Part shown: piece after piece, positions 36,236-49,863 of the stretch
Layout: the number at the start of each line of letters is the position of its first letter
How positions within the stretch are numbered: position 1 is the stretch's first letter
DNA from: Prosapia bicincta
Lineage: Eukaryota; Arthropoda; Insecta; Hemiptera; Cercopidae
Direction of reading: 5' to 3'
Assembly (NCBI GenBank): GCA_036971475.1
Contig: JBAIZL010000060.1
Location: 240,001-304,000, forward strand
DNA: 64,000 nucleotides
Notes under the pieces: model-generated
What the model saw: the letters and a program-made list of their open reading frames with translations, nothing else
Databases searched by the model: none
Told to the model about the DNA's origin: nothing
Made by a program: the position numbers and the translations under genes

Positions 36236-38499
36236 GTTGTGAGCTTCGGTTGTTAACTTATTCTTTCAACAACACACTGTCCCTTTAATAAAACAAAACG
36301 CCAATTTCTAAAGAAAACGTTTTAGAGAAAGCTCGCGGGATGAGATAAAATAATTATTATTGTTAGAATTGTTATTCCGTAGTTATAAAAGGCGAGTTTT
36401 ATATTTTCAATTAATTACTAACTTAATATTGTGTACATTTTAATTTTAAAATTTTTTGTTATTCTTATAAATTTATTTGTTTTTAATACACTCTTAATAG
36501 TTACTTTTCATAAGCAATTTGGTTAATAGGCTCTAAATAATCTTCAAGGTCATTGTATGTAGTTATGGACATACAACAATGATCTTAGGCAACAGATAAT
36601 ACTGTTTAGTTAGTTCTCGTATTTTCCTCCGTGCTTTCCCTTGTTACAGACTGAGCAGTAATCTGCACATGCAAGGATATGTATATGAGGAATTCTTAAA
36701 CCCATTTTTTATTCATATATGACCGAAAGGTCTACTCACGAAATGCCCTAATCTTTCCCTATGTCTAGTAGCAGAAATACGGTATTATTTCTTTCATTTA
36801 GTCCCACATAATCTATTCTTTCTGATTTTCTTTTACAAGTGAATGAAAAAGGAAACATATTTTAGTTCTCGGTACAGAATAGCATCTCTTTAAGGGCACC
36901 AATATGTCAAATTACTCAGACATAAAATAACATATTGCTCAATGGTTAACCAGTGAATTACTTTTACTGATAGTCTTGAACCTACAAGACCACCAAATAG
37001 TATAGGATAAGCCAATGGTTTGTGGGGTAGGCGGAGAATATAACAAATTCGTGAACTCAATTCAAATAATTTCAGTTTCGGATGTCGTATTTCTAGCGGA
37101 TTGTGAAATACAGATGGTTGGATCCATCTTCGGAGAAGCTTGTCGAAAAATACTCAAAGTATGCTAATGCTATGAATTTGGGATGGGAAGAGGATCTAGC
37201 GGATATTTGTTCTACTCAATAGGAAGTTCAAGAAGATCAAGCTCAACATTTCAAGTGCTTTAGTTGGTAAAGAAGGTTATAATAACCATCAGAGAAATAC
37301 ATTTGACGAAATAACCTATCTACGGAGACTTCAAAATCAGAATCGAAGGTGATGAGGAGACTACGTGATAGACAATGACATACTGAACTCCTGAATCGGA
37401 CTGCTTGTATCTTTTTAAAAAGATGCAGTTACATAAGATCTCAATCTATAAACTTCAAGGGAATTGTTTTATCTACAGCCTAATAAGAGTCTATAAAAAT
37501 AGAATGGCTCTTGGCGGATTAGAGTTAAGATCATTATAAAGCTGAACTTTATAAAAAAATATTTTTGACTGAAACCTAGTGAGGGTTGTTCGTTTAAACT
37601 TTAATGTTTCTATTCACAATAGCCTAACTATGACTCAAAAATGTGTATTTCCTATGAAACCTATTCCTATTGACTATCGAATGGTCTGTATCGATTCCTG
37701 GTTACTGGATTATAGCATTTTTTCATAATATTAAAGGAGTATTTATTGATTTTATAAGACAACGTCCTAGTTAGAATGTTTTCTTTTATTCTAGAGGTGC
37801 CTAACAAAGTTTGTTTCTTTATAACGTAATTTCTATATTATGAACTTTTTTATTGGTATATTTCTACCATATTACAACTTTCTCTTGGCGGATAAGCCAA
37901 GACGTTCATAGATTTATCTTTGTTAATTTATATTGAAAGTACATTTCATTTATTCATCTAATTACTAGTAATTCACCTATTATTTTTTGTCAGAGAAATG
38001 AAAAATATATTTTTAAATATTCCCTTCCCCAAGTCCTGAATGTAAAATATTATTATATATATAACGAGTAGCATAACGTAAAATATTACTTGCGTATGCT
38101 AAAATATTTTGTAGAACTATTTCTCACGTCTGACGGTTCACACCACCCGGCAACATTTCCCACATGCGATCCCTTGCATGTTTCCATAAATTTGCACAGT
38201 AACTTGGCTCATTAATATTTATGAAAACGTTATTTCGGTTAGGTTAGGTTATGATTTAGTAATGTTGTAAAAACAAAGTAAACAGTAGAAAAATTACCAC
38301 GGCGACGTTGCAGTACAGTGAATAATAAATGTTTAATCTGGAGTGATTTTCTTGTTTTAAGGTTTGTAATAGTTGTGTTTGTTCTGCGGTAACCAATTTC
38401 ACGCCCTTTTTTCCAAATATTGTTACTTGTGTCAGTTTAAAATTTTCAACCTTTGTTTTACACTTTTCTCGTCCATCAACAGCAATAAACATAAATTAA

Positions 38500-39447
38500 A
38501 TGACCTCAACCGCCTTAATGTCAACTGCCTTAATCTCAACTGTCTTAATCTCAACCGTCTTAATGTCAACTGTCCTAATGTCAACCGTCTTAATGTCAAA
38601 TGTCCTAATGCCAACTGTCCTAATGTCAATCACCTTAAAGTCAACTCTCTTAATGTCAAATGTCTCAATACCTACTGTGTTATTGTCAACTCTCTTAATT
38701 TCAACTGTCCTTATGTCAACTGTCTTAATGCCAACTGTCTTAATGACAACTGTCTTAATGCCAAATGTCCTAATGCCAACTGTCCTAGTGTCAAACGTCT
38801 TAATGTCAACTGTCTTAATGTCAACTGTAACTCTCTTAAGTAAAATTTTTGTAATGTAAACCGTCTTAATGTCAACTGTCTTAATGCCAAATGTCCTAAT
38901 GCCAACTGTCCTAATGTCAATCACCTTAAAGTCAACTCTCTTAATGTCAAATGTCTCAATACCTACTGTGTTATTGTCAACTCTCTTAATTTCAACTGTC
39001 CTTATGTCAACTGTCTTAATGCCAACTGTCTTAATGACAACTGTCTTAATGCCAAATGTCTTAATGCCAACTGTCCTAATGTCAACCGTCTTAATGTCAA
39101 CTGTCTTAATGTCAACTGTAACTCTCTTAAGTAAAATTTTTGTAATGTAAACCGTCTTAATGTCAACTGTCTTAATGCCAAATGTCCTAATGCCAACTGT
39201 CCTAATGTCAATCACCTTAAAGTCAACTCTCTTAATGTCAAATATCTCAATACCTACTGTGTTATTGTCAACTCTCTTAATTTCAACTGTCCTTATGTCA
39301 GCTCTCTTAATGCCACTGCTTTAATTTCATTTGCCTTTATGTCAACTCTCTTAATTTCAACTGTCCTTATATCAACTGTCTTAATGTCAACTTCCCTAAT
39401 GTCAGCTAACTTAATGTCAACTACCCTAATGTCACCTGTCTTAAAGT
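38500..39447. repeat. 15-bp minisatellite with a 291-bp higher-order period
   Basis: Units of the form CTTAATGTCAACTGT (12-15 bp, mostly 15) run through the whole stretch. Blocks containing the distinctive CTCTTAAGTAAAATTTTTGTAATGT interruption repeat at 291 bp. Because 15 is a multiple of three, several frames stay open on both strands, including a 239-codon minus frame (38496-39215). That openness is a by-product of the period. Confidence 0.92.
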
Positions 39448-40516
39448 ACGAAACTTGACTATTTGAGCTTCTTCGATGTAAAGAAACTCAAATACCTAAT
39501 CAAGCCCCTGGCGTTTCACCACGTTGAAAGGAAAACTATTCTAAGCTATACGGAAATGTATTTTTCTGGAAAGCAAGACTTTGAAAAAGTGCTTATTGGG
39601 AGCACTCGTTTGCCCTAGTAGGGCTCATGGTCTTCTAATTGCTACATTTTGTAACTGCAAATTGGTAATTCTTTGGTCACTCAGCTGTGAAAGTTGCCAT
39701 TTTGATGTCGGACTCATTGCGGTCACATTACGCCAAAATATGCACTTTCTCAGTTCGGTCGAGTATCTAAAATTATATATGTGGTTGTAGAGTCAAATCG
39801 GAAGTATGCTATCTCGTCTGATTTATCCGGCAGACTCCCAAGCTTTCGTAGAGTACAGCAAGGCATAAAGGATTTAAGTGATAGACTTTCAATATTTCAT
39901 CCGGGTAGGGAACCTTTTTTTCCTACGGATAAGTAAGGGTTTACTGTAGTCTTTTATATGTGTGTTTCACTTCCTCCTTAATACTTAGTAAATTCTTAAG
40001 TTTTTCCTCTTAAGTAAATTCGATTTACTTATTGTTGTCTATTTCTTTACGTACAAAGCGTTTACTTGCTAGACACCTCTATGTGACTCTGGTAGAAGGT
40101 CGTGGTTCTACTTCAACTACGCGACTCTACAGAAGGGAAGCAATGATTACATCTACCGTCCCTACCTGAGCCGTACTCTACTTCCACAACAAGGGTATTC
40201 TTGTCCTTTTCAAGCGATAAGAATTAGCGCTAAACGCATACAAAGTACGTATAACTAATGCTATCGTGACATTTCATAGTGTTCAGACTTTAATCTATTA
40301 AAACTTTTAATTCTGCAAATAAACATTTTTTTTCTCTTTAAGAAATACGCCTACCATCCTTTCGCCTCATTCTGTGGTCTTTCTATGTCTCAGTTTCTGG
40401 TCGAACTATACTCCCTCAAATTTTAGAAAATAAATTGTTTCAAAGTGTTTACGCTATACCATTATTTATACCTTTTCATGTTTGTATCTAACATATTAAT
40501 TCACAGCGTAACGTAA
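39448..40516. other. Intergenic, nothing recognised
   Basis: No gene or repeat is supported. A 69-codon frame at 39581-39790 and a short open stretch near 40080-40250 lack recognisable domains. Confidence 0.45.
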
Positions 40517-40878
40517 AATACTAAACCTCTCTTCTATGTAGTAGTAATTACATTTACGTCTTGAATACGGTTAATGTAAAATACTGTTAATTCCTTACCG
40601 TCTTGAAGCTTCATGGTGACAGCCTCAAGGGATAGTAGAATCCAAGGAACGAACACATTAACAATTAGTTGTAGAGTAATAATACATTGAGTTATAATAC
40701 TAAACCTCTCTTCTATGTAGTAGTAATTACACTTACGTCTTGAATACGGTTAATGTAAAATACTGTTAATTCCTTACCGTCTTGAAGCTTCATGGTGACA
40801 GCCTCAAGGGATAATAGAATCCAAGGAACGAACACATTAACAATTAGTTGTAGAGTAATAATACATTGAGTTATAATA
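40517..40878. repeat. 179-bp tandem duplication
   Basis: Two almost identical copies, about 40521-40699 and 40700-40878. Differences seen include ACATTT versus ACACTT and GATAGT versus GATAAT. High identity implies a recent event. Confidence 0.9.
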
Positions 40879-41518
40879 CTAAACATTTCAATGTAAGGGA
40901 AACATGTAAATAATGTGGTAAAAACATTTCTTGTATCAACGTAAAGTGTTATCCTTATAGTTATAATTTTATACCTAGTTATAGTTAAATTTTATAGTTA
41001 TCATATAGTAATACTTTATACCTATTGAAATATAAAATCGTCAAATTTGTAAGGTTATGTTTTCAATACTTTTTAAAATCATAACTAAGAAAAGGTCAAA
41101 TAAGAACGATTAAGTTTTTTGTTCATTTTATTCATAGTGTTTGCTAATAGCTGGTTAAAAATATGCGGAGGTTTCAAGCAATAAGTCTTTGTTTGACTTC
41201 GTTCACTCAGTCTTATACTTTTGGATCATTCTGTTACTTTCATTAATATGATGCTGACTTACAATGCAGTCTTATAACTTTTAACTCCGTAAACCAAACG
41301 GTTTTTTTATTTTTAGAAATAAATTTCTGAGGTTGCCCTTATACATGTAAACTCTCTAAAATGAAAAAAAATACGTTACATTCGCTCTTTATCCTCTTGT
41401 TCTTGCTTATGTTTTTTTCAAGATTTTCCCATTTTTGCTCAAATGAAGGTTAAAATATATTTTTCTAATTTTTAATATAACTCTTTGTAACACTCTTAAA
41501 AATAAGGTGTTACATATA

Positions 41519-41630
41519 AATTCATTTATAAATTCATATATATAAATATAAATTTCATATAAATGCATTCATATATATAAATATAAATTTCATATAAATG
41601 CATTCATATATAAATTCATTTATATATTTG
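41519..41630. repeat. Short AT-rich tandem repeat
   Basis: Two adjacent copies of a 35-bp unit containing ATAAATATAAATTTCATAT, flanked by partial ATTCATTTATA copies. Confidence 0.7.
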
Positions 41631-41639
41631 ATTTTTATT

Positions 41640-43730
41640 TAATAATTGTGTCGTCCGAATATAAAAGAAATTTTTTGTTTCCTTTGTACAATTGTAATTC
41701 TAGGGTAAGTTTCGTAGCGCCCCTAGCTGGTAAAAATGTAAAATATCGTACGAGTTGGTAGCTTAAGTTAAAAAACTGACATCCCCCATGTGACGTAAGC
41801 ATGGTCTGATATCGCCTGATCTGATGACCCAATCAAAAAATTCAAAATAATAACCAAGGGTGGGAAATTCCGTTGGCGTGCCCTTGCAGAAGGCCCACTC
41901 CTCCATAATTTAGAAATTTGTAAGCTTCCAGTATTCAAAATTTAAGATGTCAAGGCCGGTACCAAATTTTATTAACGTAACTAAAGAAGAAGTCAGAAGC
42001 GATTATTCATATGTTTCAAATAAATAAAAGTTTATATAATTTTTGTTCAAGTGCGCGGATTTGCAAGAGCGATGCGTTAAGTGTTTAGTGATTCCAAATG
42101 CCATGGGCAATGTTTAATATGTTTTAAAGTGTTTTATAAGTAATGTGCACAATCAGGTACGTTTTAGATGATAATAAAGAAAATGTATTTTAATGTTAAC
42201 TAAGTTGAAGAATTTTTAATTGATAAACGGTTAACACATGAACGGTAGAAATAGTCCTTTGAATATTCATTTCTAAAAATTTAATTGGAAATCTTAAGTT
42301 ACTACCTTCTCGATAAATATAATTTTAAAGGTTAATAAGTAATTAAAATGTATGGAATAATTAGCAGTAATTAAAAGATAAATTACTCACATTGGTGTCA
42401 TTTGTTCTTTTGTAATTTGTCACGGATTAATAAATTGTCTAATTTTGTATTTTAAAACTTCCAATTCTCATTTCCCAAGTAACCTAGTTCTATCTTCCGA
42501 AGATATCAGAAGATCGTTTACAGAAAGACATTATTATGCCTGGCTGAAACGGAGAACTAGGAGCCCTTCGTAAGTAAGGTTAATTAATTTGTGAATTAGT
42601 AATTAACACACATTTTTAATAAAGCCCGGATAGATACTTACCCCAGGAAAAAGGCTCAACTGTTACATCTTTTTACAGAGAATAGTGCTGACTAATGCCA
42701 GTGTTTTCTATCCTAATGTTTTCTTGTTTAAAAGTTATTCTTTCATATATTTACAGAAATTAAATGTAAAATTTTATAACACTACGAGCGTGAAAAGAAG
42801 TTAAAGTTAGTACAGTTAGAAATTTGTAGCATGTGATATTTTTAGAAGCAGTTAGGTTATGTTACTAGATCATCTGTCTAACTTCTATGACTCCTAACAT
42901 CGTCATTTTCTTCCTTTGACGCGCCGCCTAGTTAATATCAGGCCGAAGTACGTTTAAAACACTCCCATTATCTTTACTTCCTTCGCGTTACTAGATTCTC
43001 TCTGTTTTTCTTTGGATTCGCAATCAAACATTTAATATTAAGAGTTAAGCCCACCGTGGAAAGGGCTTAGTATAAAAAAAATCCCTAGAACAATATAATA
43101 GTTTTTCCTATTATCATTATGAATAATAATTAATAACAGTTTTTGTCACTATCTAATAAAAATATTCGAGGTAAATAATTCAGTTCGGTTTACTGATTTT
43201 TTTCTCACTTAATATAATACAATCCGAATTTTGTTTGGTTACAGATGAAACGAATCTATTCAACAATTAACCGTATGGGTTGTTTGGGAAGACAGTCTTC
43301 AACAAACTCAAACTATATTACTGAAAGTGATATATCAATAAATACTTTTGAATTATATTTTAAATAATCTGTTTTTCTATGGAGGTAACATTCAATGACA
43401 TTACTTACTGTAACGGCCAAACAGGATCCTAGATTACCTGAAGTTTTAATGGTTGTTTAACGTTCAGAAAAAAAACAGTTACTCGTCTCCAATATCATAA
43501 AATTATATTTATGCTTATAACCATTAAATTACAAGTCTTCCTTGAGAAAAATAAAAACTGAATCTTGGATAATTTATTCTTCACTTTATACCACAGTGGA
43601 ATTAAAATTAGGAAGGTATTTTGCTAGCCAAAATGCTCTAAAAGATACATTCAGGGGTAGTCTGAATTGTACGAATCAAACCCCATGACTTTGGTTTCAT
43701 TATATCTCTTTCGTTACTCCGTTGTTCTGA
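41640..43730. other. Intergenic, possible old repeat remnant
   Basis: The part at 41690-41960 is less AT-rich and contains TAGCGCCCCTAGCTGG, but I cannot assign it to a transposon family. No gene is supported here. Confidence 0.35.
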
Positions 43731-43731
43731 G

Positions 43732-46634
43732 ATAAATCTTGGTTCACGTAAGATTGGTTATACAGTTTCACATTGAGGTCACGATATCTATCAGTATCAC
43801 ATTGAGGTCACATTTATAATCACTCTGACTATCAGCTTTTGTATAATAAATCTTGGTTCACGTAAGATTGGTTATACAGTATCACATTGAGGTCACGATA
43901 TCTATCAGTATCACATTGAGGTCACATCTATAATCACTCTGACTATCAGCTTTTGTATAATAAATCTTGGTTCACGTAAGATTGGTTATACAGTTTCACA
44001 TTGAGGTCACGATATCTATCAGTATCACATTGAGGTCACATCTATAATCACTCTGACTATCAGCTTTTCTATAATAAATCTTGGTTCACGTAAGATTGGT
44101 TATACAGTTTCACATTGAGGTCACGATATCTATCAGTTTCACATTGAGGTCACATCTATAATCACTCTGACTATCAGCTTTTGTATAATAAATCTTGGTT
44201 CACGTAAGATTGGTTATACAGTTTCACATTGAGGTCACGATATCTATCAGTTTCACATTGAGGTCACATCTATAATCACTCTGACTATCAGCTTTTGTAT
44301 AATAAATCTTGGTTCACGTAAGATTGGTTATACAGTTTCACATTGAGGTCACGATATCTATCAGTATCACATTGAGGTCACATCTATAATCACTCTGACT
44401 ATCAGCTTTTGTATAATAAATCTTGGTTCACGTAAGATTGGTTATACAGTTTCACATTGAGGTCACGATATCTATCAGTTTCACATTGAGGTCACATCTA
44501 TAATCACTCTGACTATCAGCTTTTCTATAATAAATCTTGGTTCACGTAAGATTGGTTATACAGGTTCACATTGAGGTCACGATATCTATCAGTATGACAT
44601 CTATAATCACTCTGACTATCAGCTTTTCTATAATAAATCTTGGTTCACGTAAGATTGGTTATACAGTATCACATTGAGGTCACGATATCTAACAGTATCA
44701 CATTGAGGTCACATCCATAATCACTCTGACTATCAGCTTTTGTATAATAAATCTTGGTTCACGTAAGATTGGTTATACAGTTTCACATTGAGGTCACGAT
44801 ATCTATCAGTATCACATTGAGGTCACATCTATAATCACTCTGACTATCAGCTTTTCTATAATAAATCTTGGTTCACGTAAGATTGGTTATACAGTTTCAC
44901 ATTGAGGTCACGATATCTATCAGTTTCACATTGAGGTCACATCTATAATCACTCTGACTATCAGCTTTTGTATAATAAATCTTGGTTCACGTAAGATTGG
45001 TTATACAGTTTCACATTGAGGTCACGATATCTATCAGTATCACATTGAGGTCACATCTATAATCACTCTGACTATCAGCTTTTGTATAATAAATCTTGGT
45101 TCACGTAAGATTGGTTATACAGTTTCACATTGAGGTTACGATATCTATCAGTTTCACATTGAGGTCACATCTATAATCACTCTGACTATCAGCTTTTCTA
45201 TAATAAATCTTGGTTCACGTAAGATTGGTTATACAGTTTCACATTGAGGTCACGATATCTATCAGTATCACATTGAGGTCACATCTATAATCACTCTGAC
45301 TATCAGCTTTTGTATAATAAATCTTGGTTCACGTAAGATTGGTTATACAGTTTCACATTGAGGTCACGATATCTATCAGTATCACATTGAGCTCACATCT
45401 ATAATCACTCTGACTATCAGCTTTTGTATAATAAATCTTGGTTCACGTAAGATTGGTTATACAGTTTCACATTGAGGTCACATCTATAATCACTCTGACT
45501 ATCAGCTTTTGTATAATAAATCTTGGTTCACGTAAGATTGGTTATACAGTTTCACATTGAGGTCACGATATCTATCAGTATCACATTGAGCTCACATCTA
45601 TAATCACTCTGACTATCAGCTTTTGTATAATAAATCTTGGTTCACGTAAGATTGGTTATACAGTTTCACATTGAGGTCACGATATCTATCAGTATCACAT
45701 TGAGGTTACATCTATAATCACTCTGACTATCAGCTTTTGTATAATAAATCTTGGTTCACGTAAGATTGGTTATACAGTTTCACATTGAGGTCACGATATC
45801 TATCAGTATCACATTGAGATCACATCTATAATCACTCTGACTATCAGCTTTTGTATAATAAATCTTGGTTCACGTAAGATTGGTTATACAGTTTCACATT
45901 GAGGTCACGATATCTATCAGTATCACATTGAGGTTACATCTATAATCACTCTGACTATCAGCTTTTGTATAATAAATCTTGGTTCACGTAAGATTGGTTA
46001 TACAGGTTCACATTGAGGTCACGATATCTATCAGTATGACATCTATAATCACTCTGACTATCAGCTTTTCTATAATAAATCTTGGTTCACGTAAGATTGG
46101 TTATACAGTTTCACATTGAGGTCACGATATCTATCAGTATCACATTGAGGTTACATCTATAATCACTCTGACTATCAGCTTTTGTATAATAAATCTTGGT
46201 TCACGTAAGATTGGTTATACAGTTTCACATTGAGGTCACGATATCTATCAGTATCACATTGAGGTCACATCTATAATCACTCTGACTATCAGCTTTTCTA
46301 TAATAAATCTTGGTTCACGTAAGATTGGTTATACAGTTTCACATTGAGGTCACGATATCTATCAGTATCACATTGAGGTCACATCTATAATCACTCTGAC
46401 TATCAGCTTTTGTATAATAAATCTTGGTTCACGTAAGATTGGTTATACAGTTTCACATTGAGGTCACGATATCTATCAGTTTCACATTGAGGTCACATCT
46501 ATAATCACTCTGACTATCAGCTTTTGTATAATAAATCTTGGTTCACGTAAGATTGGTTATACAGTTTCACATTGAGGTCACGATATCTATCAGTATCACA
46601 ATGAGGTCACTCTGACTATCAGCTTTTGTATAAT
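43732..46634 (+). repeat. 114-bp satellite array, about 25 units
   Basis: A homogeneous array with AATCTTGGTTCACGTAAGAT as landmark. Each full unit holds two copies of CACATTGAGGTCAC 29 bp apart. A few units are shortened to one copy (near 44596, 45470 and 46035). Variation is mainly GTTTCAC versus GTATCAC, TTTTGTATA versus TTTTCTATA, and AGGTCA versus AGGTTA or AGCTCA. No coding content. Confidence 0.97.
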
Positions 46635-49600
46635 CATGTGGAGAGATTTTTAAAACATTTTTAAATAGAAATGGGGAATGAGATATAATGAGAATGGGAG
46701 TCTTGCCTCAAGTGGGTAGTGTTGCTTTCTGACGTAAGATTTTTTCTATTTGGGCATAGAACTATTTACACACTACCAGTCAAATTTTCTTTTGTAAATA
46801 TAAATGTAGTAATATTCGTCCAAAAATATATATTGAAAAATATTTTATTAAAAATTAACAAGAGATTCAAGTTTGTGTTATAAAAAATAAAATATAAAAC
46901 TCCACAATCGCTTTGAATAATTAATCACTTTACAATAAGAAACAGCATATTAAACATTTTCATAAATTTTCGCAGAAACAAACTATCGTTCCCTGATATA
47001 GTTAATCCGGCTTGCACCGTAAGCGCTCAGCTTGGCTGCTATTGTTATGTATGCATATGTACGCTGGCGTTGCAAATATGCGGGAACCTTTCGGGGTTGA
47101 CTTCGTGGATTGTGACGAAATTGTCTCGACACAAAGGGGCGGGGGATTTGCATTTGCATTACTTAACTCTCCGTCGCAAAGCTTGCAACGTACGAACATA
47201 ATTTATTAAAACTGTTACGATTCCGGGAAATTTGTGTTTTCTAGCACAGAAATGGTTTTAAAAACGTTTTTTTTAAAAGAGTTTTTTTCTAGTGGTATTG
47301 TGAAATTGTACATGCTAATTACACTGAATGTACTTTCTTTTTTAAGGGTCTAACATACTATCCTAATTATTTGACCGATCATAATTTTATAACTATTTAT
47401 GTGTTTGTTAAGGTAGTATGAAAGTTATAGGGGAAACGTAAAAGTGAATGCACTCAGAATATCCATGCGGAGAAACTGAAAAAGTTTTTATAAAGAGTGG
47501 TTTACATGGGTTGAAAAGAATTTATGTTGGAAAGAATATAAATAAATATTTTATACAAATACAGGTTCGTAATACTTTCCTGTTTAGTAAAACAAAAAGT
47601 AGAGTTTAATCTTGATTTTTAATGGATTTTACTTTAAACATTTCATTCTTGAAATTAAATTCTTGAACAAATATTGTTCACATAAAATGTAAAAGCAAAC
47701 CAACATTATTAGTTTTACGGCTATATTTTTTGTTAGTAATAATAAAGTAGATGAAAGTTTGTATTTAAAATAATTACTGTAGTAAAAAAATTTATATTGA
47801 CTCAATTACAAACATAACAATTCAAGCCTTATATTTAACAGTATAGTTTAACATGTAATGTCTGTATTTTTCGAAAGATTGTCTAATACATTTTAAACCA
47901 TCCATAGAAACATTCTGGGGTAGTGGGAAAACCTGTCTCCACACCTGTTATGAGAAGTTATACTTCAGTTAAGCCACCGTGAACACTATAGCCATAATAT
48001 ACTACTATTCTGAATACCATAGGATCATAAAGTTGTTTAAAGTCATAATATCCAGGGGAGCACGGATACCTATACTCCTACGTATGATACCTTACTCACT
48101 TTAAATATAATGCCTTTTTCTTTTTCTAATTTCCATGCCAGATATTTTTTTATTTCCCTTATCGAATCAAAAATTAATTGTTTTCTATTACTTAACTAAG
48201 TTTATAAATATTATGCAATGATTTTCTAACTATTGAAGCGTTTAAATCGCCCCTAATCTAGATAATAATAATTACAAATGTTTTCTATGCTTTGTTGGGG
48301 ATGATAAAGAAAATAAATAATTATTTTGCACAAAGATACCTGGAATTATTCCTTCCTCTACTATTGCTACCATCCAAGCCTCATGGTCCATGAGTATACC
48401 AGACTGATACCTCCACATGACTCCGAGGGAGAGTAGGTCCACCTAAAATACCCGAGGGATATCTTACTTATTACTCCCAGATCAAAGGATAACACCGTCC
48501 TACAAATGATTCATTACCTGATTAACTTCTATCGCCTATCATAGAAAATCAATTATATGTTTTTATCTTAAAACAAATACACGCTAAACCTAGCTTGCTA
48601 AGGTTTCATTGCTAAAGTTAATTTTCCAACTTCCATTCAGAAAAGCGAGCTTGTAGCAAGATGATATCACGCCTTGTGAGTGGGGAGCTGTGCCACTCAC
48701 GCCAGTGCCAGCTGTTTGTAACTGGGAAGTGATTTCGTAACACATTTGTAAGGATTTTATTTAAAGTCAATGACAGTTTTTTGTTTCGCAAATGCTGTTA
48801 TATTGTGAATATTCGTTTACTGAACGGTGTTTCCATTTCCTCCACACTTGTAGTTTTCGTAAAATAATTACTTACATACTGTTTAACCCATAGATTTAAC
48901 ACCGTCTATAGTTCAGTCGTAATCTTCTGATTAACATTCCTTTAACGCATTAAACACATGTTCATTACGATTCCGTAGCTATTATTTTTCTCTTTTATAC
49001 TTATACCAAGGGATTTCATTATTCATTATATACTTCCAAAAACGTTTTGTTTTAAATAAAACCAGTTTCTTTAAAATTTGTTTGTAGTTTCTAAGGGCTT
49101 AGAATAAAGTTTTAGAATAATTTTAACCTACTTGTAAAAAAAGGAAGTTTTATATTCGACCCGCATGTTTTTTTAAATATTTGTTCCACAATAATTTTAA
49201 AAGTATTAAACCGGATATTTGTATTAATAAATAACAGATATTTTCCCAACAAAGTCAACGGCATAGAACAAAAACTAAATATATTGTAGATAGGATTTAT
49301 CGATAATACTTCTAAAAATAAATAAATTAAAATTTTAAAAAAACATACACAGGACCTACATTACAAGAACACGGATGTATAATTTTTACTTACTAAAAAG
49401 TAAAAGAACAATTTTCCAATCTTGAAAACATTATTTATCATAAGCGTATTACTCACAAAATTTCAAAGTCGGCGCCGCAATCATGTCTTGTACTCGCTAA
49501 TCCATCAAGTCTATTCCAAAAATATCTGACAGAATCAAATTTTTCCCATGATTAATTATAGCCATAACCCATAATTAATCAAAAACTTCATGTGATTGAT

Positions 49601-49773
49601 TTTGTGACGATATTCTGACGATAATTGATCTTTTGTTCTCAAAAAAGATCATACAATATTAGATTTTATTCATATAAAATATATGTGATTGAATATTTTT
49701 CGTTCATACATGCAGATGGCTGATAATTCAATTTTCTTTGAATGATTTGCACGTGATGTGATTATTGTAAATG

Positions 49774-49776
<3 letters not shown>
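46635..49776. other. AT-rich intergenic region
   Basis: No gene is supported. A GC-richer patch at 47000-47210 is listed separately. A perfect 8-bp hairpin stem (GTGAGTGG/CCACTCAC) lies at 48676-48700. Confidence 0.5.
47000..47210. promoter_or_regulatory. GC-richer patch with GC box and paired octamer motifs
   Basis: Within AT-rich DNA this patch contains GGGGCGGGGG (about 47136-47145) directly followed by two overlapping ATTTGCAT octamers (47146-47153 and 47152-47159), the reverse of the POU-domain site ATGCAAAT. Both strands also have a 65-codon frame without a proper ATG context. A distal regulatory element or a hidden promoter is possible; this rests on motifs only. Confidence 0.3.

Positions 49777-49855
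<79 letters not shown>
49777..49855. repeat. AT microsatellite
   Basis: About 79 bp of AT dinucleotides with one TTT interruption. Confidence 0.97.

Positions 49856-49863
<8 letters not shown>

Larger units (their letters stand above)
30448..38495. other. AT-rich intergenic region
   Basis: 8 kb upstream of the kekkon-like gene and beyond it, with no supported gene. It should contain that gene's promoter and possible 5' UTR exons, but none can be fixed from sequence alone. It also holds an AT microsatellite, a purine-rich repeat tract and a GC-richer patch near 36080-36235. Confidence 0.5.

Noticed and set aside
38496..39215. 239-codon minus frame with a pentad peptide pattern
   Set aside because: The pattern follows from a 15-bp minisatellite; other frames on both strands are equally open, and no pentapeptide-repeat signature (A-D/N-L-x-x) fits.
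43732..46634. Possible CRISPR array
   Set aside because: Whole 114-bp units are conserved including the would-be spacers, and the context is eukaryotic; this is a satellite.
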